A stretch of DNA of 64,000 nt from the NCBI GenBank assembly GCA_942491115.1, contig CALNZV010000006.1:62001-126000 (forward strand), in the 5' to 3' direction. This DNA is from CALNZV01 sp942491115 (GTDB lineage Bacteria > Desulfobacterota > Desulfobacteria > Desulfobacterales > UBA5852). Shown here piece after piece: positions 26,733 through 35,415 of this stretch (position 1 is the first letter of the stretch; each line of letters begins with the position of its first letter). The notes beneath the pieces are model-generated. The model saw only the letters and a list, made by a program, of their open reading frames with translations. It did no database searches and was not told where the DNA came from. Position numbers and translations under genes: made by a program.

Positions 26733-27082
26733 CGGCCCGCGTCCGCCTTTTTCGGCATTCCTTCACACCCCCCTTACGGCGTCACCACCCGAAAGAACCT
26801 CGTAAAAAGCGTGGTCTGCCTATCATAGACAGTTCACCGGCATCTACCGGCCGGGTGAAACCGCCAAGGGGTGGGGAATCGGGGGTGGGGGTGCCTGCGC
26901 TCGGGCATGGTTATGGGGATGGGCTCTCGCTGTGCCCCGGGCGAAGCGATGCCGACGGTGGCCGCATCTGTTGGCAGGGTCAGAGAGATGGAGAAGACAA
27001 ACATAGAGGGCCAGGTCACTATCCCGGCAGTCGTTTCCGGAGATTAGGAGACCCCTGTTGCGGATCTCCTAATTAATTGCCA
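26733..27082. other. Intergenic stretch between convergent genes
   Basis: No gene seen. The only structured element is the hairpin at 27043-27073. Confidence 0.4.
27043..27073 (-). terminator. Hairpin after the zinc-ribbon gene
   Basis: ATTAGGAGA (27043-27051) and TCTCCTAAT (27065-27073) form a perfect 9-base stem with a 13-base loop, ten bases after the minus-strand stop at 27083. No T-run follows, so termination strength is uncertain. Confidence 0.45.
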
Positions 27083-27256
27083 TCAGTCGGCGACTGGCTC
27101 TTCCCCGTGGGATGTGATGACCATCTGGCTCTGGCAGTGGGGGCAGAAAACCACGGCACAGTTGTGCTCATCGATGCAGGCTTCCTGGGGCAGATACAGG
27201 GTGTAGGAATGGTCGCCCTCGTAAGGGCACGATTTTGATTCGCAGCGATATTCCAT
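27083..27256 (-). CDS. Small zinc-ribbon-like protein
   Basis: 57 residues. Cys pairs CESKSC and CPHC, with further Cys and His residues between, can form one zinc site. AAGGAG stands 12 bases before the ATG at 27256; an upstream ATG at 27307 is possible. It follows the SlyD-type gene in the same direction and may share its transcript. No function assigned. Confidence 0.6.
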   Translation of the reverse strand: MEYRCESKSCPYEGDHSYTLYLPQEACIDEHNCAVVFCPHCQSQMVITSHGEEPVAD

Positions 27257-27369
27257 GTCGGAAATGGTCTCCTTGTTATTCGCTTCGGAGCGGAAGCCGC
27301 CTTGCATTGAGGCGGCCGTTGCCGGCCTTGCATGGTCGCCCGGCCCGGATGCCAGTCCGATCGATCCTG

Positions 27370-27891
27370 TCAGTGGCACCCCGACGAGCAGCCATGCCCT
27401 CCGTCGTCGCCTCCGGAGCAGTTACAGCCCGAGCCGCAACCCTCATGGGCTTGGGTTGGTGTCTCACTGATACCTACGACTTTGATTTCAAAGGTCAACC
27501 GTTCACCGGCCAATGGATGGTTAAGATCCACCTTGACCTCCTGATCGTCGACCTTGACGATCCGCGCAGGGATCTGTCGACCATCGGGGGTTGTAAGAGC
27601 GACGGTCTGTCCCTCCTCTGGATTCATTTCAGCAGGAACCTCTTTGATGGGAAACCCATGGATCAGACTGTCATCCCTCGTGCCGTAGGCATCTTCAGGT
27701 GACAGAGAAAACACTTTCTTTTCGTTCATCGACATGCCCATCAACTGGGATTCGAAGCCGCCCAGCAGTTGTCCAGATCCCATTTTAACCTCCAGGGGGT
27801 GACGTCCCTGGCTGGTATCGAACACATTGCCGTTGTCCAGAGTTCCTTTGTAGTCGACGCTGACATACAAGCCGCTTTCAACTGTCTGCAT
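27370..27891 (-). CDS. slyD: SlyD-like FKBP-type peptidyl-prolyl isomerase
   Basis: 173 residues. The FKBP half domains show VDYKGTLDNGNVFDTSQG and GFESQLMGMSMNEKKVF; the insert-in-flap domain (about 65-125) gives chaperone activity in SlyD. The C-terminus is Gly/Cys/His-rich (GCGSGCNCSGGDDGGHGCSS), the metal-binding tail that in SlyD delivers nickel to hydrogenase maturation. GGAG precedes the ATG at 27891. Hydrogenase genes are not in this window. Confidence 0.92.
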   Translation of the reverse strand: MQTVESGLYVSVDYKGTLDNGNVFDTSQGRHPLEVKMGSGQLLGGFESQLMGMSMNEKKVFSLSPEDAYGTRDDSLIHGFPIKEVPAEMNPEEGQTVALTTPDGRQIPARIVKVDDQEVKVDLNHPLAGERLTFEIKVVGISETPTQAHEGCGSGCNCSGGDDGGHGCSSGCH

Positions 27892-28289
27892 TAAATTCTC
27901 CAAATAATAGGGTTAAAGTTCCGAGGAACGTAACCCCTGATTCGATCAAGTCAACCTCAGGGCGATCATAAACGATAGTGATTTAAAATGGATATTTCTC
28001 AATAACCTATTCTCGCTCTCCGGTGGTCCCATTTCGCTTTAGGTCGCGAAAACGCCATAAACGGGATCAGCACCCACCGGTGATTTGGAGAATGCCGACC
28101 GGAGGCGAAAGGCTTCTTAATCGATGTTGCCCGTTGCGGGTTGACCACGCCGGGGAGCGGCGTCGTAAAAAAGGGGGGTGACGGATGGCCGGCGTCGGCT
28201 CCCAGAATTGAAACCGGCGGAGCGTGGGCGGTTATCCGGGGTGACGTTGCATCGGGTGACGGACCGAAGGACGATAGCGATGATCTATC
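27892..28289. other. Intergenic stretch upstream of slyD with a nested dyad
   Basis: No gene. A structured dyad lies at 28020-28080, and the slyD promoter should be between it and 27892. Confidence 0.4.
28020..28080. other. Nested inverted repeats (possible structured RNA or operator)
   Basis: CCGGTGG (28020-28026) pairs with CCACCGG (28074-28080), and TCCCATTT (28027-28034) with AAACGGGA (28059-28066) with one mismatch. An alternative, exclusive stem is TTTCGC (28032-28037) with GCGAAA (28046-28051). Two competing folds are typical of regulatory RNA but may be chance. Confidence 0.4.
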
Positions 28290-28586
28290 CTATTCAGACA
28301 GCCCGTAGTGAAACATCTCATAGGTGGTATTGCCGCCTAAAAGGCCGTCGATTTGGCTCTGTATTTCCTGTCGTTCACTGCTTAAGAGCCACTTTTCCCA
28401 ATCCTCCGGAGACTGCCACGAACTAATCACCAAAAACGCATCGGGTCTGTCGAAGCTTTTCAAGGTCTCTCCGGAAATATATCCCGGCTGAGCGCTAGCC
28501 AGGGAGCGCATCTTTTTTAAAAAGTGAACCATATCCCTGAGCTTGCCTTGAGGCACTGTTCGAATAATCAACACCTTGATGGCCAT
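28290..28586 (-). CDS. ABM-domain (antibiotic biosynthesis monooxygenase-like) protein
   Basis: 98 residues preceded by AAGGAGG. A single dimeric alpha-beta barrel domain: MAIKVLIIRTVPQGKL strand, AQPGYISGETL and DAFLVISSWQSPEDWEKWL, where the SxWxSxExWxxW pattern is diagnostic. Family members act as heme or quinol monooxygenases or ligand-binding dimers; the reaction is not predictable. Confidence 0.88.
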   Translation of the reverse strand: MAIKVLIIRTVPQGKLRDMVHFLKKMRSLASAQPGYISGETLKSFDRPDAFLVISSWQSPEDWEKWLLSSERQEIQSQIDGLLGGNTTYEMFHYGLSE

Positions 28587-29177
28587 ACGGTCCTCCTTTT
28601 CGTGAAATGCCGGATAACGGCAGATGCGCTTGACCACACCATTCTTCTTCTGTCTCTTGGGACAGCGTGTGCCGAGGTATAACGGGGCGATAGCGATTAG
28701 AAATCCGTCGAACCGGCCAGAATACAAACTACCGGGACCCCGTCAGCCGATATTCTCTATCACACATAGAAATCTAAACAGAAATGAGGTGGGTGTCAAA
28801 CGGAATCAGAGCCCACAAGAAAAGGGGGAGAAGCGCATTCCTGTTGACCGTTATGGTGTTAAGGCTTAGAAGGAGTTCTGGGGCTCCTGTCGACATTCCC
28901 GAAAACCCCCACCCTTCCTGTCGAGCCGCCACTACCAAGGTGACCGATCCCGTTGGCAGCCGACTACCGAAAGCGATTGTAGGGCATTCCTTCCCGTGCA
29001 CGCTCTGGCGGGTACCACCACTGTCGTGACCCGATCGAAGAATCCCCTGCCAGCGAGCACACCGGAGAGGGGCGTTCCCGGTGGGGAGGACAGGGTATTG
29101 TCTCCTCCGATGGGCCGAGCGATCACCCTCTGACGGTTACCGGCCATAGGATCACCAGAAAGGAGTTCAACGGCATC
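28587..29177. other. Long intergenic stretch, nothing recognised
   Basis: About 590 bases with no coding pattern, RNA motif or strong repeat that I can support. It separates divergent genes and should hold promoters for the ABM gene and the MotA-like operon. Confidence 0.4.
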
Positions 29178-30050
29178 ATGACCAATCCCCGCCATTACCT
29201 CTATCTTATCGTCATTTACCTGGGTATTGCCGCCGGCGTCTGTGCCCTGTTATTTGTCCCCCTGAAATCGGCATTTATGGCCAACTGGGGGTTCAACCTT
29301 CTCATCCTGGGGGCATTGGTCGTGGGTATCGGCATCAACATGCACCAGATCCTCAGGCTGGAGCCGGAAATCAACTGGATGAAAATATTCAGGACCGGAG
29401 ATTTGGGGCTTTCGGTGGCCGAGCCGCCGGTTCTCCTAAACCCCCTGACCCGTCACTTGTCAGACATCCACCGGGACCGCTTCCGGTTGTCGGCCCTCTC
29501 CCTGCGAACGGTGTTGGAGGGCATCCGAGGCCACCTGGACGAATCCCGCGAAATCTCCCGATACATGATCGGGCTGTTGATATTTTTAGGGCTTCTGGGG
29601 ACCTTCTGGGGACTCCTTCAGACCATCGGCGCCGTGGGTCAGGTCATTGGGGGGCTTGAGGTCGGCAGCAGGGATTATACCGCGGTCTTCGAAACCCTGA
29701 AAGCCGGTCTCCAGGAACCCTTGAGCGGAATGGGAACGGCGTTCAGCTCTTCCCTGTTCGGCCTGGGAGGATCCCTGGTTCTCGGGTTCATCGATATCCA
29801 GGCCAGCCATGCCCAAAACCGGTTTTTCAACGAGATGGAGGAGTGGCTCTCCGGTGTGACGCAGCTGGTCGAAACCGACGATGGGGTGGCCAATGGCCTC
29901 GGCGCAGCACCGGATACCTCGAGTACTATCGGAGATGATCTCCACGATTTGGTTCACGAGATCCGGAGGCAGAATCAGGCCATCGAGCGTCTGATTGAGC
30001 GGGGGAGTGATCGCAGTGGCGGGGAGCCGGTATCCCCCCAGGGCCGCTAG
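29178..30050 (+). CDS. MotA/TolQ/ExbB-type membrane protein
   Basis: 290 residues with four membrane helices: about 8-28, 34-54, 128-152 and 185-208. The latter pair carry the proton-channel signatures LGLLGTFWGLLQTIG and GMGTAFSSSLFGLGGSLVLG, as in TolQ/ExbB/MotA. The cytoplasmic loop (55-127) and C-terminus are helical. It forms a two-gene unit with the OmpA-type protein 12 bases downstream, so together they should make a proton-driven stator anchored to peptidoglycan. It is not flagellar by context: no other motility genes are near. Confidence 0.9.
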   Translation: MTNPRHYLYLIVIYLGIAAGVCALLFVPLKSAFMANWGFNLLILGALVVGIGINMHQILRLEPEINWMKIFRTGDLGLSVAEPPVLLNPLTRHLSDIHRDRFRLSALSLRTVLEGIRGHLDESREISRYMIGLLIFLGLLGTFWGLLQTIGAVGQVIGGLEVGSRDYTAVFETLKAGLQEPLSGMGTAFSSSLFGLGGSLVLGFIDIQASHAQNRFFNEMEEWLSGVTQLVETDDGVANGLGAAPDTSSTIGDDLHDLVHEIRRQNQAIERLIERGSDRSGGEPVSPQGR

Positions 30051-30062
30051 AAGGGGGTAACC

Positions 30063-31340
30063 ATGATTTCCCGATCGAGGCGACCGTCAAATGCCGTCAG
30101 CGTCTGGCCAGGGTACGTGGATGTCCTGTCCGCGCTGCTCATGATCGTGATCTTCGTTTTGCTTCTCTTTACGGTGACCCAATTCATGCTGAGCCAAATA
30201 TTGTCGGGCCAGGAAAGCGAACTGACCACCCTTCATCGCCAGGTCACGGAACTGACCGAGCTGCTAGGTCTCGAGAAGGTAAAAAGTCGGGACCTGACCC
30301 GAGAGGTCGGCAACCTGTCACAGATGATTCTAAGCCTGACCAACGAAAAGGAGATGTTGGGCTCCGAAATCATCGATCTCGAGCGTCGGTCCGATGCCGA
30401 GCGGAAGACCATTGAGCAGCAGTTGATGACCCTGGCCAGCCTCAATGAAGATATCCACGCCCTGAGGAAGGTGCGCGATGCGCTGGAAAAACAGGTGGGT
30501 TCCCTGTCGACGATGCTCGATGACAAGGATCGGGAGATTGGGGGCCTTAGAGACCGATCAAAGGCCTTAGAGGCAAGGATCGCCGAAGACGCCGAGCGAA
30601 CGCTTCTGGCCCAGAAGGAGCTTGAAGAAAGGGATATTCGTATTCAAGCCCTGTCGGCTGTGGTTGGCGAGCAAAAGTCAGCGATCGAGGAGGAGCGGCA
30701 GCTGTCGGCGGATGCGAGGGCCGAGGTGGCGCTCCTGAATCGACAGATCGCTGGCCTCAGGGGCCAACTGGAGGCCATCAGCCGGGCCCTGAAACTGGCG
30801 GAGGAGACGACACAGGGCCAGGAGGAGCAGATCGAAGAGCTGGGCAGGCGTCTCAACATTGCTTTGGCCCGTCAGGTCGGGGAACTTGAGCGGTACCGCT
30901 CCGAATTCTTCGGGCGCCTGAAGGCAATCCTCGGAGAGAATCCCCTGGTAAGAATCGAAGGGGATCGGTTCGTCCTTCAGGCGGAGCTCCTGTTCGCATC
31001 CGGGTCGGCAACCTTGGGCCAGGAGGGCAGGGCGCACCTCAAGGTATTGGCGGCCGCTCTGTTGCCGCTCTCCCGCCGGATTCCGGACGAGATTCAGTGG
31101 ATTCTTCGCATCGACGGCCACACGGACCCCATTCCGATCCGCAATGCCCCCTTTTCCTCTAACTGGGAGCTCTCCACCGCCAGAGCGGTGTCGGTGGTGG
31201 AGTATCTGGCATCCGAGGGGGTTCCCGAGGAGCGAATGGCCGCCGCCGGCTTCAGCCGGTTTCATCCCGTCGATCCGGCCCCCACCCCCGAGGCCTACCG
31301 GAAGAACCGGCGGATCGAAATTAAGCTGACCTCCCGGTGA
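30063..31340 (+). CDS. MotB/OmpA-type peptidoglycan-binding protein with long coiled coil
   Basis: 425 residues. A single membrane helix near residues 18-42 (VDVLSALLMIVIFVLLLFTV) has Asp just before it, where MotB places its proton-carrying Asp. Residues about 50-280 are coiled coil rich in E, K, R and L. The OmpA-like domain (about 300-425) includes LFASGSATLGQEG, IDGHTDPIPI and NWELSTARAVSVVEYL, with the final NRRIEIKL; these bind peptidoglycan. The coiled coil is far longer than in MotB. With the upstream channel protein it forms an energised envelope machine of unknown job. Confidence 0.92.
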   Translation: MISRSRRPSNAVSVWPGYVDVLSALLMIVIFVLLLFTVTQFMLSQILSGQESELTTLHRQVTELTELLGLEKVKSRDLTREVGNLSQMILSLTNEKEMLGSEIIDLERRSDAERKTIEQQLMTLASLNEDIHALRKVRDALEKQVGSLSTMLDDKDREIGGLRDRSKALEARIAEDAERTLLAQKELEERDIRIQALSAVVGEQKSAIEEERQLSADARAEVALLNRQIAGLRGQLEAISRALKLAEETTQGQEEQIEELGRRLNIALARQVGELERYRSEFFGRLKAILGENPLVRIEGDRFVLQAELLFASGSATLGQEGRAHLKVLAAALLPLSRRIPDEIQWILRIDGHTDPIPIRNAPFSSNWELSTARAVSVVEYLASEGVPEERMAAAGFSRFHPVDPAPTPEAYRKNRRIEIKLTSR

Positions 31341-31428
31341 GGGGGCCGGCCGTGGGATAGGCGACGGAGGCTTTGCAAAAGATCATTCGGGAGACTATGG
31401 GGAGAAGTACTTGGGATGCGTACGGTCT

Positions 31429-31794
31429 TCAGGTGTCATCAAATGGCGTGTCCAGGCGATCCAGGATACGAATGCCGACCAACCGGAGCCCTTTGTATTT
31501 GGAGCGTTCCATCTGGGTCATGTGTCGGATTTCCACCCTGAACATCCCCGATGGTTCCGACCCTTTCGGTGAGATGAAGTTTACATCCATCACCTGGCCA
31601 ACCGCTATCATTCTCATGAAACCGGAGTTTTCGTTGATGAGGATGCCTGCACCCGCGGTGGACACATCGGTCACCCTGAACTGGTAAATGGGAGCTCCTG
31701 CAAGTTTGATTTCGATGCGGTGGTTTCTGAGGGTTGGCGATCGACGTTCAACTCTTTTTTCTTCAGAAGTGTTTTCTACCGAGTCGCTGATCAT
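31429..31794 (-). CDS. PilZ-domain protein (c-di-GMP effector)
   Basis: 121 residues. The c-di-GMP-binding signatures are KRVERRSPT (RxxxR) and VTDVSTAGAGILI (DxSxxG), spaced about 25 residues. The protein consists of the PilZ domain only. Its start at 31794 follows AGGA. About 365 bases upstream on the same strand is a cobalamin riboswitch, though with no clear link. The GGDEF protein at 25743 is the nearest c-di-GMP maker. Confidence 0.88.
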   Translation of the reverse strand: MISDSVENTSEEKRVERRSPTLRNHRIEIKLAGAPIYQFRVTDVSTAGAGILINENSGFMRMIAVGQVMDVNFISPKGSEPSGMFRVEIRHMTQMERSKYKGLRLVGIRILDRLDTPFDDT

Positions 31795-32159
31795 GAAAAC
31801 CGGTCCTGTCGATGGGTTTGTGATAGCGCCGCTGTCTAAAGTGGTTGTCGGCAATCCGCGGGAAATTGTTGACCAGTGAGGTTCCAGCCGGATAATGCTC
31901 TCCGGTTGGTTTCGTTGAGCGGCAACGTGCCAACAGTTACGCCTGCCGGAGCGTAACGATGACATCGGTGATATAACAATTCTCGGGTCGGTATCTCCTG
32001 TCTAATGGCCGGAAATCTATGCGATTTACCGTTTGATGTCAATATCTCTGAAGTCATTTCGTATTGATGATTGAATCATTGGTCCACCCCGCCGATTTGG
32101 GGGAAACGGAAATCATTCCCTGCAATCCGGCGGCGTTGCCGTATCTCCGCGGCGACAGT
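31795..32159. other. Region between riboswitch and PilZ gene
   Basis: No gene of normal size. A 20-codon minus-strand frame starts at 32116 with a poor ribosome site. The expected B12-regulated gene is absent. Confidence 0.45.
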
Positions 32160-32322
32160 TTGCGAGACAGGTCTTCTGACTTCCGGATTGTCCGAAGATC
32201 TGCACCTTCCCAGCCCGATAAAGCGGGCAAGTGGCGTGTCGCCGATGTCGTCCCCGGCTGCAGCGGCGGGACCGCTCCCGATTTCCACGGGATTCCCTTT
32301 TGAGCCCGGTGGGGCACCTCAC
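32160..32322 (-). promoter_or_regulatory. Cobalamin (B12) riboswitch
   Basis: Read on the minus strand, the element contains in order AGGTGCC, AAGGGAATCCCGTGGAAATC, GGGAGCGGTCCCGC, CCGGGGACGA, GCCACTTG, GGGAAGG and AGTCAGAAGACCTG. These match the conserved blocks of the B12 riboswitch, including the AGTCAGGAGACCTGCC box near the 3-prime end. Such RNAs shut off B12 synthesis or uptake genes when adenosylcobalamin binds. No such gene follows within the next several hundred bases. Confidence 0.9.
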
Positions 32323-32777
32323 CTGACTTGTTGAGTTAATTTTCTAAATCGATCAATGCCATTTTGGTAGACCGATCGGGTCAATCGACCGGCCATAGAA
32401 TGGTGCAGGGATTGCTTTGGTTCATTTTGGGATTATACTTTTCAGTTAATATCATTAAAATTTGCGGTTATCTATAACGCTCCAGATGGCCCAAATCGAA
32501 AGGCCAATGGGTGTCGGATCGGATGCCGGGCGGCTGTCTGAGCCATTTAGGCCGCGTTGAGACGGTTGCCACCTGAGGGTTTCAGATTTCTCGATTTTGC
32601 CTGTCAGCCAATATGTTCTGCAAGACAGTCCGTCAGCGACCGTCTTTACACGGCCTTTGTGGCGAGTTTTGGTTGGCAGCAGAACCGATACCCATGGGCC
32701 GCATAGAACCCCAACTGGTGGATTCTACATAACCGCTTTAAAATTTACTGCCGGTTTACCCCAAAAGAAAGGGATCG
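32323..32777. other. Intergenic stretch, AT-rich, divergent promoters
   Basis: No gene. The AT-rich part (about 32330-32480) is suited to the promoter of the riboswitch transcript on the minus strand; no exact -35/-10 is claimed. Confidence 0.4.
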
Positions 32778-33149
32778 GTGAATCCCAACCAGCAAATATC
32801 AAAGGGTATCGGAATCGGGTGGATTATTTTTCTTCTTCTTCCGCTTTTCTTCTTCCCATTTCCGGGTCTCATCGCCGCCCACGGGGGGAAAACCCACGAC
32901 GATAAGGAATTCACCGCCTTGAATGCCCTACAGGAAAGCACCGCTCTCTTCGAAAAACTTCTCGTCTCCGGCAAATTGGAAGACTCCTGGGAGACAGGAC
33001 TCTCCCAGGTGGAGATCGTCGTGAAAGATAGGAGTGGTCAACCAGAGTACCGGGTCTCCTTCACGCGGTCTGAGGGTGACCCGAGCACGGTATACATTTT
33101 TTTCTCCGAAGATGGGCGTTACACCGGATCGAATTTTGATGGAAATTGA
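32778..33149 (+). CDS. Exported small protein of the metal-efflux locus (DUF6488-like)
   Basis: 123 residues from a GTG preceded by AAGGGA. A strongly hydrophobic signal peptide (GWIIFLLLPLFFFPFPGLIAA) is followed by HGGKTHDDKE, a His-containing start of the mature protein. The rest alternates strands (QVEIVVKDRSGQPEYRVSF, TVYIFFSEDGRYTGSNF) as in small PepSY/DUF6488-type periplasmic domains. It is the first of a run of genes in one direction leading into the Cus-type efflux pump. Confidence 0.65.
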   Translation: MNPNQQISKGIGIGWIIFLLLPLFFFPFPGLIAAHGGKTHDDKEFTALNALQESTALFEKLLVSGKLEDSWETGLSQVEIVVKDRSGQPEYRVSFTRSEGDPSTVYIFFSEDGRYTGSNFDGN

Positions 33150-33188
33150 CTGCATTACCCCCTTAAATCATTGTCCGGAGGTTTTCCC

Positions 33189-33788
33189 ATGGCGACCGAC
33201 CGCAACGCCCATGACGCCAGATGGCCCACCCTTTCCGGGATGCCGGTTTTCGTCAAAGTTCTGTTTGCGGTCCTGCTATTGACGCTTGCCCTGGCCATGA
33301 TGGGAGCTCTCGGTCAGATCATCGTCCACGACATCATCCCCACCTTTTTCTCGACATCCGGCTCCCATCAGGGCGCAATGGCCCCTGACTTGTCCATGGT
33401 TTCCTCCGAGGACGGCAGAGGAGACTTGTTTTCCGATGCCCCTTTTCAGGGGGAAGCACCGGGGGAGGCAGCCCCCCTCTACCGGGATGACCGCTTCATC
33501 TGGACACTCAAATGGAGCCACATCCACCTCTTCGGCATGAACATGATCTTTTTTTTCCTGGGTGTCGTAACGATTTTTCTCGACATGGCGCCAAAGGCCA
33601 AAGCATGGCTGGTGGTGCTGCCTTTTATCGGCGTGGCGGTCGACATCGCCGCCATCTGGCTGAAAGGGTTCGTCTCACCTGCTTTTTTCTGGCTGCACAT
33701 CCCCGGCGGCGGCCTTTTCGCCGGGGTCTTCCTATTCGTGTTCCTCAGAGCCTTTTCAGAGATGTTCGGCCACGCCCCCGGGGGGTGA
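33189..33788 (+). CDS. Hypothetical membrane protein of the metal-efflux locus
   Basis: 199 residues with GGAGG upstream. One N-terminal helix (about 18-42) is separated by a periplasmic segment from three more helices (about 112-131, 137-157, 165-190). HIHLFGMN in the second helix and FFWLHIPGG before the last give intramembrane His residues that could bind heme or metal. It lies 40 bases after the small exported gene; a role in the efflux locus is inferred from context only. Confidence 0.7.
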   Translation: MATDRNAHDARWPTLSGMPVFVKVLFAVLLLTLALAMMGALGQIIVHDIIPTFFSTSGSHQGAMAPDLSMVSSEDGRGDLFSDAPFQGEAPGEAAPLYRDDRFIWTLKWSHIHLFGMNMIFFFLGVVTIFLDMAPKAKAWLVVLPFIGVAVDIAAIWLKGFVSPAFFWLHIPGGGLFAGVFLFVFLRAFSEMFGHAPGG

Positions 33789-34005
33789 TTCCACCCATCG
33801 GCATCATGTCGACGGTTGTGCATGTGCGTCTTTTTTACCCGGACGTGCCGGACGGCCACGGACAACCGCATCATTTTTACACGGTTCCCTATGCGGCCTC
33901 AATTCAAACCCTATGAAAACAGTATATATTAAACAAATCGAATAACTGGTACGACACTTGCTGCTCACTAGGTGGAGAACCTTAGCGATGAACGGAGAAT
34001 ACCTG

Positions 34006-35412
34006 ATGAACGAGCATATCATACCCCGTTGGATTGCCGCCGCGTGGGTCTTGGCGACCATCCTGCTGCCGATGGCGGCCAGTGGGGCGGTGCTATATGC
34101 ACCGCCCAAGGGGCTGACGAGTCTGCTGGAGGAGGCCTACCGATCCAACGACGGGTTGAAGGAAATCGAAAAGGAGATTCAGGCCCTCGAGCAGGAGGTG
34201 CCGGCGGCAAGCTCCCTGGACGATCCTCGACTGACCCTGGGCGTCAACGCTCTGCCCACGGACTCATGGAGTTTCAGCCAGGAGCCAATGACCCAGAAGC
34301 AGATCTTCATCGCCCAGAAGTTCCCCTGGTTCGGCGAGTTGGATCTCAAGGCCCAGAAGGTGGTCCTGGCGGCCGCCCGGAAGCGTGAGATTCTGCGGGG
34401 GCGGCAGTTCGAATTGCGCCGGTCGGTATCGGAGGCCTATTTCGATCTGGCCTTTGTCCAGGCCTCCCTCGCCACCAACGCGGAGCTCAACCAGATGGTG
34501 GGGCAGATCCTTCAGATTGCCGAGGTGTCCTATGCCAGCGGCCGGGGGCTGCAGCAGGACGTATTTCAGGCACAGGTGGAACTGGGAAAACTGATCGACG
34601 AGCAGGCGACGCTGCAAAGCCGGAAGCGGCAGCTGGAAGACCGGCTGAACGAACTCATCAATCGTGAGATGTTTGCCGGCATTGAACCCGTTCTGGATTC
34701 CGACCGTTTCCCGGAGGTCGACCTCTCCAAGGAATTGCTTGTGAACCGGGCGCTCCAGTTCAATCCTGCTCTTGCGGCCCTGGAACTGGCTATCGATTCC
34801 GCCCAGGTGGACATCGAACTGGCGGAGACGGACTACTGGCCCGATGTCGACGTCCGTGTGGGATACGGCCAGAGGACCGAGGACCGGCTGGGCAATACGC
34901 TTTCCGACTTTGCCTACGGTTCCGTGACCCTCAACCTTCCCATCTGGTTTCAGACCAAACAGGACCGGAGGCTGCAGGCGGCCCATATCCGTCGGGAGGC
35001 TGCCGAGAGCGCCTACGAGGAGTTCCGGAAGCGACTTCCCCACAAGGTGGACGCGATTCTGAGCGACATCCGTGCCATCCAGGACAATTTTCGCCTCTTC
35101 CGCGAGGCCCTTCTGATCCAGACCGACCACTGGAGCCGTGCATCCCTCTCAGCCTACGAGGTGGGCAAGGTGGATTTCGATACCATGGTCAATGCCCATC
35201 TCCGGCGCCTGCGGTTCGAGCTACAAGCCGTCCGGTACCGGATGTCCATGTATCAGGCGCTGACCCGCCTGGAGGAGTTGACAGCCGCCGACCTCAGGCC
35301 AACGGTTCGATCCCCGGATTCCGGGGAGGGCGGGTCTGCACGGTCCGCCGCCTCAGCCATCGAACCGGTACGAACCGCCGGCTGGCAAAGCGGCGACACG
35401 GAAGGGAACTAG
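34006..35412 (+). CDS. Outer-membrane efflux channel, TolC/CusC family
   Basis: 468 residues with a signal peptide (residues 1-27). Two long helical repeats of the outer membrane factor type: LEEAYRSNDGLKEIEKEIQAL in the first and LLVNRALQFNPALAALELAIDSAQVDIELAETDYWPDV across the second, with the YWPDV segment typical of CzcC/CusC. It forms the outer duct of the tripartite pump encoded next. GGAG precedes the ATG at 34006; an ATG at 33988 is an alternative. The adaptor begins 3 bases after its stop. Confidence 0.9.
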   Translation: MNEHIIPRWIAAAWVLATILLPMAASGAVLYAPPKGLTSLLEEAYRSNDGLKEIEKEIQALEQEVPAASSLDDPRLTLGVNALPTDSWSFSQEPMTQKQIFIAQKFPWFGELDLKAQKVVLAAARKREILRGRQFELRRSVSEAYFDLAFVQASLATNAELNQMVGQILQIAEVSYASGRGLQQDVFQAQVELGKLIDEQATLQSRKRQLEDRLNELINREMFAGIEPVLDSDRFPEVDLSKELLVNRALQFNPALAALELAIDSAQVDIELAETDYWPDVDVRVGYGQRTEDRLGNTLSDFAYGSVTLNLPIWFQTKQDRRLQAAHIRREAAESAYEEFRKRLPHKVDAILSDIRAIQDNFRLFREALLIQTDHWSRASLSAYEVGKVDFDTMVNAHLRRLRFELQAVRYRMSMYQALTRLEELTAADLRPTVRSPDSGEGGSARSAASAIEPVRTAGWQSGDTEGN

Positions 35413-35415
35413 CGC

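Noticed and set aside
28774..29195. Small frames in the 590-base gap before the MotA-like gene
   Set aside because: Low-complexity basic translations on both strands with no supporting ribosome site.
29178..31340. Zorya anti-phage system (ZorA/ZorB)
   Set aside because: The channel protein is only 290 residues without the long ZorA tail, and no ZorC/D/E helicase or nuclease gene follows.
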